DNA of 11,866 bases from Verrucomicrobia bacterium UBA3222 (GCA_002363035.1 DEWA01000041.1:1-11866), one strand, 5' to 3'. Counted from the stretch's first letter, positions 1-7,643 are shown. Program-made: numbers and translations. The notes: generated by a model not told the origin, from the letters alone.

Positions 1-566
<566 letters not shown>

Positions 567-572
567 TTATTA

Positions 573-588
573 CGCATAAATCGTGCCA
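573..588 (-). promoter_or_regulatory. Sigma-54-like -24/-12 promoter match before dnaK
   Basis: On the minus strand the sequence TGGCACG, then four bases (ATTT), then ATGC matches the sigma-54 consensus TGGCACG-N4-TTGCW at all key positions. The GG at -24 and the GC at -12 sit at exactly the right spacing. The mismatches are A for the first T of TTGC, and G for the final W. The predicted transcript would begin only 0-3 bases before the dnaK ATG, leaving no leader, which argues against use. The match also overlaps one member of a wider GGCAC cluster, so it may instead be a regulator site that resembles the promoter. Confidence 0.3.
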
Positions 589-598
589 AGTTGTCGAA

Positions 599-615
599 TC
601 CGCTTCCGAAGCGGA
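599..615. promoter_or_regulatory. 17-bp perfect palindrome upstream of dnaK (possible operator)
   Basis: TCCGCTTC-C-GAAGCGGA is a perfect 8-bp inverted repeat around one central base. It lies 39 bp upstream of the dnaK ATG and beside the -24/-12 match. The size and symmetry suit a dimeric repressor site. It does not match CIRCE, and no regulator is assigned. Confidence 0.35.
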
Positions 616-630
616 ATTAACGGAAAACAT

Positions 631-684
631 CCTTGTGCCGCGAGGCGGTTTTTGTGCCGTTTTGGCACAGATTTCGGCACAAGG
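631..684. repeat. Nested inverted repeat with GGCAC cores upstream of dnaK
   Basis: The outer arms, CCTTGTGCCG (631-640) and CGGCACAAGG (675-684), are perfect 10-bp inverted copies. Inside them, TGTGCC (653-658) and GGCACA (664-669) form a second perfect 6-bp hairpin with a GTTTT loop. Further GGCAC cores stand at 582-588 (minus), reading TGGCACG, and 694-700 (plus), reading TGGCACA. This makes six cores in 119 bp, three on each strand. It may be a multi-site operator on DNA, or an RNA structure in the dnaK leader if transcription starts upstream of 684. Confidence 0.5.
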
Positions 685-760
685 TGTGTCGGGTGGCACA
701 GAAAAAAACGTCTTCTTAGATTGTACGGACAAAAATGTTGTCCTTTGGCGAAGAAATAAT

Positions 761-781
761 AAAAAAACGGGAATGACCCGC
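761..781 (-). terminator. Probable weak Rho-independent terminator after the leucine-rich-repeat gene
   Basis: Read on the minus strand, GCGGG-TCATT-CCCGT is followed by an unbroken T tract and then ATTATT. The stem has four GC pairs plus a G-U pair. It lies about 110 bp beyond the stop of the leucine-rich-repeat gene and before the dnaK regulatory region, which is a sensible place to end that transcript. Confidence 0.4.
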
Positions 782-888
782 AACGGAGTATATGTCCACG
801 TTAAAAATCGGAATTTGTTGCAAAAAAACAAGCAACCGGGCGGCGCTTTAAATAATTCTCAACACCGGAACCCGTACAAAGTATGTCT

Positions 889-2982
889 TCACCCGCCGTG
901 TAACAGGAAATTGGTGCGCTTTGTTTTTCTGCCGATCATTTCATTTTGCGGTTTCTCTTTCTTATAAATGAACCACTTCGAATAGGCATCGTTAAATCTC
1001 TGAAAAGAAGACGGGAGATTTTTATCATAAAGCAATTCTGGGGTTTTGAAAGACCGTGAAAACAGTCCCGCCGCCACATATTTATTGCACGCGAGTACTT
1101 GGTAGGGATAGATGAGAGGTTTGGGGCTACATTCAAGGCTTTTTAAAAGTTCGGGATTATAAATTACGGTTTTTATTTTGCATAAAGGTCCCCAGGGTTC
1201 GGGGGCATGGACAGGTATTGCGCAAAGTCCATCTATCGCCTCGCAACTTAGCTGTATATACCCTTTGACTATATCCGAATAACCGTCGACAGGTACTTCT
1301 CGCGGTATACCGCTTTCGAAAGATGCATAATAAGACGAACGAAAATTATAACCGCGGGCTTTCTGATGATTGAATTGCAGTACGTCGCAGGGGAGGCAAT
1401 TACAATAATGTGTTGTATAACAGCGAAGATCCAATTCTTCGAGAGAAAAGCAATTTATGAACACGCGTGTCGGCTTGACTGATTTCTCTACGTTTGTCGG
1501 CAATGGGTATTTTCTGACGCTATGAGGAGCCTGACTGACAAAAAACTCGTGACATCGCACATTCGGCATGCAAATGGTTTTTAATGAAAAACAATTCCAA
1601 AACCAACCGTCAAAGTTTTCCGTAAACTCGCCTTCCCATTGATCGGACATCATCAGACACTCTTTCAGGTAAAAGCAGTTGTAAAAAACGTCCTTCCCGA
1701 CGGTAGCCGATTCCGAAAGCAATAAATGCGCACTTTTAAGTCCGGAAGCGGCAAAAGCTCCGTAACCGATCTTTGAAATATGTGCGGAAACATGTTGCAG
1801 AGAAAAGCACCTTGCGAATGCATCAGCCCCGATTTCGACGGTTTTGTTGCTGTCCTTTGAGACTTCTGTTTGCTTTTCCCCATCCGTATCTGTATATCCC
1901 AAAACTTGATACGTGACCGGAGCAATACGCGTATTTTCTGGAGCCGCGTTTTGTGCAAAATAGTCCTCCGGAAGCGAAGTACAAACGATGGCAGGTTGTT
2001 TTTCGCCATAGGAAGGAGGATAGGCATTAACAGCCTGTAAATTTTGAAAGCCAAAGAAAGCGGCGTTTGCGATTTTGGTTACCTTTGGAGCACGCACCCT
2101 CTCCAAGCGCGGAGAAGGATTGCGAATAATGTCTTCCATCTTGTCGCAATCTTGAGGAGATATCCGAAGATCGGTTTCTTTCGAAATTCCGGAAATACAC
2201 TCGGCGTTTGGCAATATCAATGTCTCGACCCACGGAAAAACTTTTAACAAGGACAGTGTAGAAAAATGTTTTGTATACACCTGAAGAACTTTAATTCTCG
2301 AAAGTATCTTTGTGATCTCCTGCTGATTCGATTCCTGTTTATCGAGGGAACTCCTGTAATCCGTAATGGGCTCAGAGTTGAAAAAATCACCGTTTTTGAC
2401 AGTCAATTCAAAAATGACACGTTGATCGTCGGGATACCGTTTCAGCAGTTCGAAAACAACTCCAACAAATCGCGATAACAGAAAGCCTCCGTCCGAAGAA
2501 GGTTTCCCGTTGAAAGGATCGATTTCCAGCCTAACATGCAACTTGCACGTCTCCGGTAGGGTACCTTCGATTGTTTCGGTACCATCCAGGAAAATGTCGG
2601 CTGCTTTTGTAAAAAGCCGTTCGAGGGATCGCGTGGAAAATTTTCGGCTTTTGATGTTCAAAGCTGAAACTTTACCGAATATCTCCTCTGCCAGCGCAAG
2701 GATGTTACCGGCTTCAAAACAATCGGACAGTTTCGGCGGCTCCGTACCGAAAATATCGCAGTTGAGAATATGCAAACGAAACTTACAATCCGATCGGCTG
2801 CAATACGTATTGCAGCTTAATCTGTGCCAGAGCGCTTCGACGAACCGCTTCCAATCTTTGTCGGATTCATAATCTTTCGCGTCAAATGTCACCTTAATCT
2901 CTTTCGCCCGCATCGAAACGGCGGAAAACGCAACCAAACCCAGGCACAAACAACGAAAACGGAACACTTTCATACACTTCAC
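889..2982 (-). CDS. Secreted BspA-like leucine-rich-repeat (LRR_5) protein, 697 aa
   Basis: This is a predicted exported repeat protein of unknown partner. The N-terminus has a basic region and a hydrophobic stretch (CLCLGLVAFSAVSMRA, about residues 11-26), with a likely signal-peptidase I cut before KE. Residues 30-240 are not recognised. From about 290 to 520 it carries irregular LRR_5 (BspA type) repeats, built on a motif of two hydrophobic residues plus NCFSL-like turns. Copies are FFGFQNLQAV (309-318), FARCFSLQHV (389-398), FYNCFYLKEC (433-442), FWNCFSLKTI (461-470) and FINCFSLEEL (508-517). Cysteines are frequent throughout. The listed start is a GTG with AAGG seven bases upstream. An ATG three codons later (2971-2973) is a good alternative with a poorer ribosome-binding site. 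BspA-family proteins are surface or secreted binding proteins in many host-associated microbes, and that role here is inference. The gene is richer in AT than the neighbouring housekeeping genes. Confidence 0.8.
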   Translation of the reverse strand: MKCMKVFRFRCLCLGLVAFSAVSMRAKEIKVTFDAKDYESDKDWKRFVEALWHRLSCNTYCSRSDCKFRLHILNCDIFGTEPPKLSDCFEAGNILALAEEIFGKVSALNIKSRKFSTRSLERLFTKAADIFLDGTETIEGTLPETCKLHVRLEIDPFNGKPSSDGGFLLSRFVGVVFELLKRYPDDQRVIFELTVKNGDFFNSEPITDYRSSLDKQESNQQEITKILSRIKVLQVYTKHFSTLSLLKVFPWVETLILPNAECISGISKETDLRISPQDCDKMEDIIRNPSPRLERVRAPKVTKIANAAFFGFQNLQAVNAYPPSYGEKQPAIVCTSLPEDYFAQNAAPENTRIAPVTYQVLGYTDTDGEKQTEVSKDSNKTVEIGADAFARCFSLQHVSAHISKIGYGAFAASGLKSAHLLLSESATVGKDVFYNCFYLKECLMMSDQWEGEFTENFDGWFWNCFSLKTICMPNVRCHEFFVSQAPHSVRKYPLPTNVEKSVKPTRVFINCFSLEELDLRCYTTHYCNCLPCDVLQFNHQKARGYNFRSSYYASFESGIPREVPVDGYSDIVKGYIQLSCEAIDGLCAIPVHAPEPWGPLCKIKTVIYNPELLKSLECSPKPLIYPYQVLACNKYVAAGLFSRSFKTPELLYDKNLPSSFQRFNDAYSKWFIYKKEKPQNEMIGRKTKRTNFLLHGG

Positions 2983-3174
2983 GGTTGAGCCTTGAGAAAA
3001 AATATCCGTTCTGCAAGAAAAATTTTAATTTTCGGCATACATTTCCGCATTTTGGCATTCAAAGATCTTAAAAGCGTAAAGACGGTTCAAGACTGAATTT
3101 TGCGACTGCATCGTTGCATCGATTGCGTGTTGGAAATGTGCAAATTTTTTGAATTTCGAATTATTTTTGTAAGT

Positions 3175-3320
3175 TTTGTAATTTTGGTAATTTTGTTTGC
3201 ATATGCTATGAGGACATTAAAAAAACAAATTTTTATAATTTTTGTTATTTTGGCTAAAAAAAGTTAAGTACAAGCCGAGTGTTGAAGTTCGGTTAAAGAT
3301 AACTAAATTTGTTATTTTGG
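3175..3320 (+). repeat. Three spaced copies of the 13-mer TTTGTWATTTTGG
   Basis: Copies lie at 3175-3187 (one mismatch), 3241-3253 and 3308-3320. Successive starts are 66 and 67 bp apart. Copies one and three are also followed closely by GTTTGC. The intervening sequence is not alike, so this is not a simple tandem array. The region is AT-rich, which raises the chance of coincidence, but the equal spacing is notable. Confidence 0.45.
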
Positions 3321-3403
3321 TTCTGTTTGCTTTTTTGAGAATAAATCATCCGTTTTTAAAATACGGCAACATTGTATGAAGTGTATAAAGAAGCATGTGT
3401 ATT

Positions 3404-3440
3404 GCCTAAAAACCGTGTGCGTGCACGGAAGGCTTTTGTT
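3404..3440 (+). terminator. Weak terminator-like hairpin with T-rich tail
   Basis: CCGTG (3413-3417) pairs with CACGG (3424-3428), and GCCT (3404-3407) pairs with AGGC (3430-3433) around an A-rich bulge. TTTTGTTTGTT follows. No plus-strand gene lies upstream for it to end, so it could belong to an unseen small RNA or be chance. Confidence 0.2.
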
Positions 3441-3544
3441 TGTTAAATATCCGAATGTTGAGAATGTTGATTTTCATCGTTTCGCACGTTCGGAGCCAAC
3501 CTTCCGTCGTTGACACTCACGGGTTCCGCGATTGAAATCAAACC

Positions 3545-4141
3545 ATGAAGTTCTCGTTGAAATTTTTAAACCAATACCTGCCGGTGCCGCAGACGTTTGA
3601 AGCCGTCTCCGAAGCGTTGGTGCGGTTGGGATTTGAAATCGACGGAACGGAATCCTGCGGTTATTGCGGAAGCGGATCGTTGGTTGTCGGGCAGGTGAAA
3701 ACAAAAGTCCCGCATCCGAATTCGGATCATTTGAGCGTTTGTACCGTGGATGTCGGGCAGGCAGGATCGTTGCAAATCGTCTGCGGCGCAAGTAATTTTA
3801 AGGTCAACGATAAGGTGCCCGTTGCGTTGGAAGGCGCGCGTTTGGGCGATGTGGTTTTAAAGGAAACCGTGATGCGCGGCGTCGAATCCTGCGGTATGAT
3901 GTGCAGTGCGGACGAATTGGGGCTTTCGGAAACGCGCTGTCACGGTTTGTTGATTTTAAACGACCGCAATCCCGCCGTCGGTACGCCGTTGGAGGAACTG
4001 TTCGGCGATACGAAAGATATCATTCTGGACGTCGCGATCCCGTCCAACCGCGGCGATTGTTTAAGCTATGTCGGGATTGCGCGGGAATTGTGTGCGATTT
4101 TCGGCGGAAACGGGAATAAGACGGCGAAGTGCGTCGGGTAA
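3545..4141 (+). CDS. pheT: Stand-alone N-terminal fragment of phenylalanyl-tRNA synthetase beta subunit (198 aa)
   Basis: Full PheT is about 800 residues and forms the alpha2-beta2 enzyme that charges tRNA-Phe. This open frame covers only its first quarter. Residues 1-40 are the B1 start (MKFSLKFLNQYLP). Residues about 48-150 are the tRNA-binding OB fold (VGQVKTKVPHPNSDHLSVC at 48-66, then RGVESCGMMCSADELGL at 111-127). Residues 160-187 are the first part of the next domain (SNRGDCLSYVGIARELCAIFG). The TAA comes eleven residues later, and neither it nor the other frames continue PheT. The catalytic-like core, the B5 motif and the anticodon-binding domain are all absent. An in-frame TGA at 3533-3535 fixes the ATG at 3545. 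There is no strong ribosome-binding site, and no pheS is in the window. The reading frame is clean, with housekeeping-like codon use, so it may be a recent truncated duplicate or a retained stand-alone tRNA-binding protein comparable to YtpR. It cannot act as a full PheT. Confidence 0.85.
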   Translation: MKFSLKFLNQYLPVPQTFEAVSEALVRLGFEIDGTESCGYCGSGSLVVGQVKTKVPHPNSDHLSVCTVDVGQAGSLQIVCGASNFKVNDKVPVALEGARLGDVVLKETVMRGVESCGMMCSADELGLSETRCHGLLILNDRNPAVGTPLEELFGDTKDIILDVAIPSNRGDCLSYVGIARELCAIFGGNGNKTAKCVG

Positions 4142-4191
4142 GCCGATTCCGTCGGGCGGGGCGTATCCGAGTTAATGCACATTGTGTAGTT

Positions 4192-4218
4192 TTTTCCGTT
4201 TCGTGGAAAAACGGAAAA
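4192..4218. repeat. Perfect 10-bp inverted repeat after the PheT fragment
   Basis: TTTTCCGTTT (4192-4201) and AAACGGAAAA (4209-4218) are perfect inverted copies with a 7-base loop. It sits 50 bp past the PheT fragment stop and 46 bp before the next start. There is no T tract after the stem on either strand, so it is not a textbook terminator. A second short palindrome, TGATTAATCA (4245-4254), lies just before the next gene and could be an operator. Confidence 0.45.
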
Positions 4219-4264
4219 TACATCTTGCATTTATAAAATTTTCCTGATTAATCAACATATTAGT

Positions 4265-6559
4265 ATGGTACATCAATATCTGAAAACGTGTGTTTTATCG
4301 GTATGTGTTGCGGCGTTGTGCGGCGGCAGGGCCTTCGGGGGGTTTTTTTGGTGCGATGTGTGCGAGAAGGCGATTTGGGATGAAGATTGGGGGAGTCACA
4401 ATGTTAAGTCCGAACATGGCAATAAGATGCCCAAAACGTTTTTTTGCGACGGGTGCTATGTTAAATGGCATGGTGTACGGAAGAATGTGTTGTATCATTA
4501 CCGGAATGAACAGACTTGCCGCGTCGTAGACGAAGACGGCATAAGTCAGGCTTACAAAGTTCCTCCTTTTGAGGAGCATGTGGAGAAGGTGCATTGTGTT
4601 TTGGAATATGCTTTTTGGTGTTCGAAATGCGAAAAGCAAATCGGCGTGAACAGTTGGATTACGCATCTTTACTTTGAATGTAAGTGTTACGATGAAATAT
4701 ATTCCTATCCGGCAACAGAAACTTTTTGTTGTTCATTGTGTAAAGAAGACGGGAAAGAACTACCGGTTTTTCCGTTAATGCTTAAGTACGAACATTTACG
4801 GGATAAACATTGCGATTATTTGCCGAAACGAGAGTTTTTCTGCAAAAGTTGCAAAGGAAGGATTCTGGAAGCGAATTGGCAAGAGCACAAGGAAAAGCAA
4901 CACAAAATCGATATATTCCAGTGTTATATCTGCCAAGAAGTACGGAAAGAATGTTATGAAGCGCATATGGCAACGTGTCATCCAGGTCAATGTTCGTTAC
5001 CGTTTTGTCGCAAAACATTCTCCGAGGAAAAACGTGGGGAACACATGAGGAAGGAACACGGATTTCCCTGCCCGATTTGCGGCGAGCAGATTGATACTCT
5101 GCTCGAAGTGCATGCGGGTAGGAAACATCCCTTCTTTGAAGGTCGTTGCAAATTTCAGAGGTTGGGACAGAACGGTAATAAGTACGAGTCGTGCAAATGG
5201 CCCTGTTTCACGGCCCCCGGCTGGATGTACATTCGACATCATCTGAGGAAAAATGTACACATGGTTGGCGAAAACGGGGAGAACAAAAAGACTTTTTTTG
5301 TATGGTGCCCTCGCCGTGACTTTTTTGGGCAACATGACAAGGTTAAGGAACATGTGAAATCGAAACACAAAGATTGTTCTTTTGACTGCCAGGAATGCAA
5401 TAATGTGGATGTTTGGCGGAATGAGAAACAGCATCGGCAGGTAGAACATGACAAAAGCCATTGGTGGTGTATGGACTGCGCGAATGTCATCCAGTACAAA
5501 TCGAAAGACGAGAAGGAACGGTCGGAATCCAGGAATAAGCATTTGTTGACCATGCACAAAGGCTACGGGGAATGCCCCGTTTGTGGTGATGTCGTGCGTA
5601 TGGAAACCATCGGCAGTCACGCGAGAGAGAAACGTCATAAAAATCTTTATTTTTGGTGTTTCTTATGCGGTGGATTGCAGAAAGGCGATCAATCGGATCA
5701 TATGAGGTACACGCATTGTTTCTGCGGAATATGTGGAACTTGGGTCTCAAATTCTGTCGTTCGTCACGATAAAAAACACAAGGATTGTTACTTTTGTCTT
5801 TTGTGTCCCGGGATCTTCAAAGATGAAGCGGAGCATGATACCAAGAATAACCATAAGGATGTGAAGTTGTGTGTCTGCGGAAGATATGTTCCTTTGTTCC
5901 AAGTCTATGACTGGTGGCATGTTGAAAATCATTCCGTACATTGTCCGTTGTGCAAGAAAGTACACCCGCTGAACCAGATGATGACAGAGCACGAGTGTAA
6001 GTGGGGTGTATGCAAACCGATTGCGAATACAAAGGAACTAACCTGGAAGTGGCAATGTGATCCCTCATGCAAGAATTTTATCAAACCGTGTCCCTTGGAG
6101 AGAAAGGGTTGTAAATTTACCGGTAGTGCGGAACAACTGACCGTGCATATGCGGGAAGAGCATAAATGCGAGGAGACTTGTGGGTTTAACGAATCGGAAG
6201 ATTTTGTTCACGGTGCTTCCTGCAGGAACGGACCTGCAAATTGTCCGATTTGCAAGCGTGAGGTTCCAGACAGGAAGCAACATTGGATGAAGGAACACAA
6301 ATGCGTGGAAGAATGTCCCGTTGCGAGCGGAAGCAGGACAAGTGGGCATAATTTCTGTTGTGAGCAGTGGGTCGGACAATGTCCAATGTGCGGTGAAGGA
6401 TACATGGATCATGAACACAGAAGGAAGGAGCATGGTTGCACGGAAGAGTGTGTTCTGTCACAGGTAACAAACAAAGATGGAATTTACATTTCCGTGGAGC
6501 ACCATGGGCATAAAGACGGTAAAGACGGTAAAGTCGGTAAGTGGGTGGTCTTTTATTAA
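4265..6559 (+). CDS. Exported protein built of about 18-20 C2H2-like zinc-finger modules (764 aa)
   Basis: I do not recognise a named family. Residues 1-25 form a signal peptide: K7, a hydrophobic core at 8-19, and a likely cut after AFG. The rest is a string of CxxC...H...H modules with the spacing of C2H2 fingers. Examples are C30/C33/H45/H51, C193/C196/H208/H213, C269/C272/H283/H288, C375/C378/H390/H395, C437/C440/H452/H458, C465/C468/H479/H484, C660/C663/H673/H678 and C706/C709/H717/H723. Several modules end in the pattern H-x-(K/R)-(E/K)-x-H and are preceded by an aromatic pair (FFWC, YFWC, WWC). Some are variants, such as C243/C248. The C-terminus is a short basic tail with a DGK repeat (750-756). 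C2H2 arrays of this length are typical of eukaryotic nuclear proteins, whereas here a signal peptide points outside the cytoplasm. The cysteines may bind metal or form disulfides. Function, partner and final location are unknown. A short ATG start follows an AT-rich promoter-like region, and no good ribosome-binding site is seen. Confidence 0.85.
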   Translation: MVHQYLKTCVLSVCVAALCGGRAFGGFFWCDVCEKAIWDEDWGSHNVKSEHGNKMPKTFFCDGCYVKWHGVRKNVLYHYRNEQTCRVVDEDGISQAYKVPPFEEHVEKVHCVLEYAFWCSKCEKQIGVNSWITHLYFECKCYDEIYSYPATETFCCSLCKEDGKELPVFPLMLKYEHLRDKHCDYLPKREFFCKSCKGRILEANWQEHKEKQHKIDIFQCYICQEVRKECYEAHMATCHPGQCSLPFCRKTFSEEKRGEHMRKEHGFPCPICGEQIDTLLEVHAGRKHPFFEGRCKFQRLGQNGNKYESCKWPCFTAPGWMYIRHHLRKNVHMVGENGENKKTFFVWCPRRDFFGQHDKVKEHVKSKHKDCSFDCQECNNVDVWRNEKQHRQVEHDKSHWWCMDCANVIQYKSKDEKERSESRNKHLLTMHKGYGECPVCGDVVRMETIGSHAREKRHKNLYFWCFLCGGLQKGDQSDHMRYTHCFCGICGTWVSNSVVRHDKKHKDCYFCLLCPGIFKDEAEHDTKNNHKDVKLCVCGRYVPLFQVYDWWHVENHSVHCPLCKKVHPLNQMMTEHECKWGVCKPIANTKELTWKWQCDPSCKNFIKPCPLERKGCKFTGSAEQLTVHMREEHKCEETCGFNESEDFVHGASCRNGPANCPICKREVPDRKQHWMKEHKCVEECPVASGSRTSGHNFCCEQWVGQCPMCGEGYMDHEHRRKEHGCTEECVLSQVTNKDGIYISVEHHGHKDGKDGKVGKWVVFY

Positions 6560-6905
6560 GGTCAGGATAGGGCGGATCGCATCAGGGGTGTGGTGTACGC
6601 GATTGAACGGGAACTGTTGTAACATTTCCGGTTCTACGCGATACACGTGTAAGAACGGGTACTGCCTTATTCCCTGTACTGTCTTTGATTGGCTGCTTTA
6701 TCGTTTAACCCTTTGGAGCAGATCTGCAAACTCCGCGCAGACAACCGTCTCTCACGCGCCCGAAACTTAACCGCCCTGACGACGGACGCTTCTCTTTACC
6801 CCTGCATCGCCTCGGGTAACTTGCGCTCTTGAATTTCTTCTTTTAAAATCGCGAGTACGGCGAGAAGATGGAATATGATTTTTAGAGGTTCGTCACAGCC
6901 GCTTT
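6560..6905. other. Convergent intergenic region without a supported gene
   Basis: This 346-bp gap lies between two genes that point towards each other. I see no RNA gene and no strong terminator. It contains the flanked palindrome at 6596-6642. On the minus strand, just after lptB, an uninterrupted frame of about 36 codons (ending at 6796) reads like a protein but has no start codon. Confidence 0.5.
6596..6642. repeat. 30-bp imperfect palindrome flanked by 8-bp direct repeats
   Basis: Positions 6605-6634 pair as an imperfect hairpin: GAACGGGAA against TTCCGGTTC with one mismatch, then TGTT against AACA around a 2-base loop. TACGCGAT occurs on each side, at 6596-6603 and 6635-6642. The layout resembles a small palindromic element with a target duplication. 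It could also serve as a terminator for the zinc-finger gene, though no T tract follows. Confidence 0.35.
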
Positions 6906-7643
6906 TTACGCCTCAAACCCTTCCCCGAGATAAAACTTGCGGCTTTGCGGATCGTTGAGCAACGTTTCGCGATCGCCGGCGCATAATACGCGTCCATCGT
7001 ACAAAAGATAGGCGCGATCGACCACGCGTAAGGTTTCGCGCACGTTATGGTCGGTAATCAGTACACCGATGCCCTGATGCTTCAGGCTTAAAATAATCTG
7101 CTGTACCTCTTGGACGCTGATGGGATCCACGCCGCTGAACGGTTCGTCCATCAGCAGAAATTGCGGGTGCGTCAGCAAAGCGCGCGTGATTTCCAGGCGT
7201 CGCCGTTCGCCGCCGCTCAGAGTAAAAGCTTTCTGTTTGGCAACTTTCGTGAGACCCAGATTCTCCAGTGCCGACTGCGTTTGTTGTTTGATTTCCAAAC
7301 GCGTCAGATCCAAAGTCTCCAAAATCGCACGAATATTTTCTTCCACCGTCAGCTTGCGGAATACCGACGCTTCCTGCGGTAAATAGCCGATGCCCTTGCG
7401 TGCCCGTTTATACATCGGTAAAGCGGTCACATCCGCACCGTTAAAGATGACCCGACCGCTTGTGACGGCAATCAGCCCGACCGTCATGTAAAAAGTCGTC
7501 GTTTTTCCGGCGCCGTTCGGTCCCAGCAGCCCGACGACTTCGCCGGCTTTGACGTTGATGTTCACCCCGCGCACCACTTCGCGGTCGCCGAAGGTTTTGC
7601 GCAAGTTCTCCGTCGCAATAAAGGGTATTCCGCCTTCGTTCAT
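6906..7643 (-). CDS. lptB: LPS export ABC transporter ATP-binding protein LptB (245 aa)
   Basis: LptB is the cytoplasmic ATPase that drives LptF/LptG to pull LPS from the inner membrane and push it along the LptC-LptA bridge. All ATPase motifs are present: Walker A GPNGAGKTT (41-49), Q-loop Q90 in GYLPQE, signature LSGGE (142-146), Walker B FLLMDEP (162-168) and switch histidine H199 in ITDHN. The residues LSGGERRRLEITRAL and PFSGVDPISV are characteristic of LptB among ABC ATPases. The length equals that of known LptB proteins (about 240). It is the last gene of the lptC-lptA-lptB set, with a 60-bp gap after lptA. No terminator is clear downstream. The membrane partners LptF/LptG are not in the window. 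Confidence 0.95.
   Translation of the reverse strand: MNEGGIPFIATENLRKTFGDREVVRGVNINVKAGEVVGLLGPNGAGKTTTFYMTVGLIAVTSGRVIFNGADVTALPMYKRARKGIGYLPQEASVFRKLTVEENIRAILETLDLTRLEIKQQTQSALENLGLTKVAKQKAFTLSGGERRRLEITRALLTHPQFLLMDEPFSGVDPISVQEVQQIILSLKHQGIGVLITDHNVRETLRVVDRAYLLYDGRVLCAGDRETLLNDPQSRKFYLGEGFEA

Larger units (their letters stand above)
2983..3544. other. AT-rich non-coding stretch between divergent genes
   Basis: This 562-bp gap separates the minus-strand leucine-rich-repeat gene from the plus-strand PheT fragment, so promoters for both should lie here. None is clear enough to mark. No tRNA or convincing gene is seen. It holds the spaced 13-mer repeats and the hairpin listed separately. 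One 45-codon frame (3376-3513, plus) has an ATG but no ribosome-binding site or recognisable features. Confidence 0.6.

Noticed and set aside
3376..3513. 45-codon plus-strand frame starting MKCIKKHVYC
   Set aside because: There is no ribosome-binding site, no signal peptide and no similarity that I can name. It is likely to be chance in an AT-rich gap.
6477..6770. 97-codon plus-strand frame overlapping the end of the finger-array gene
   Set aside because: It starts inside the real gene, out of frame, and runs into the gap without any domain or ribosome-binding site.
6796..6908. About 36-codon minus-strand frame just after lptB, ending ERKLPEAMQG
   Set aside because: It looks protein-like, but there is no ATG, GTG or TTG after the preceding stop. 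It may be a gene remnant, but I cannot support it.
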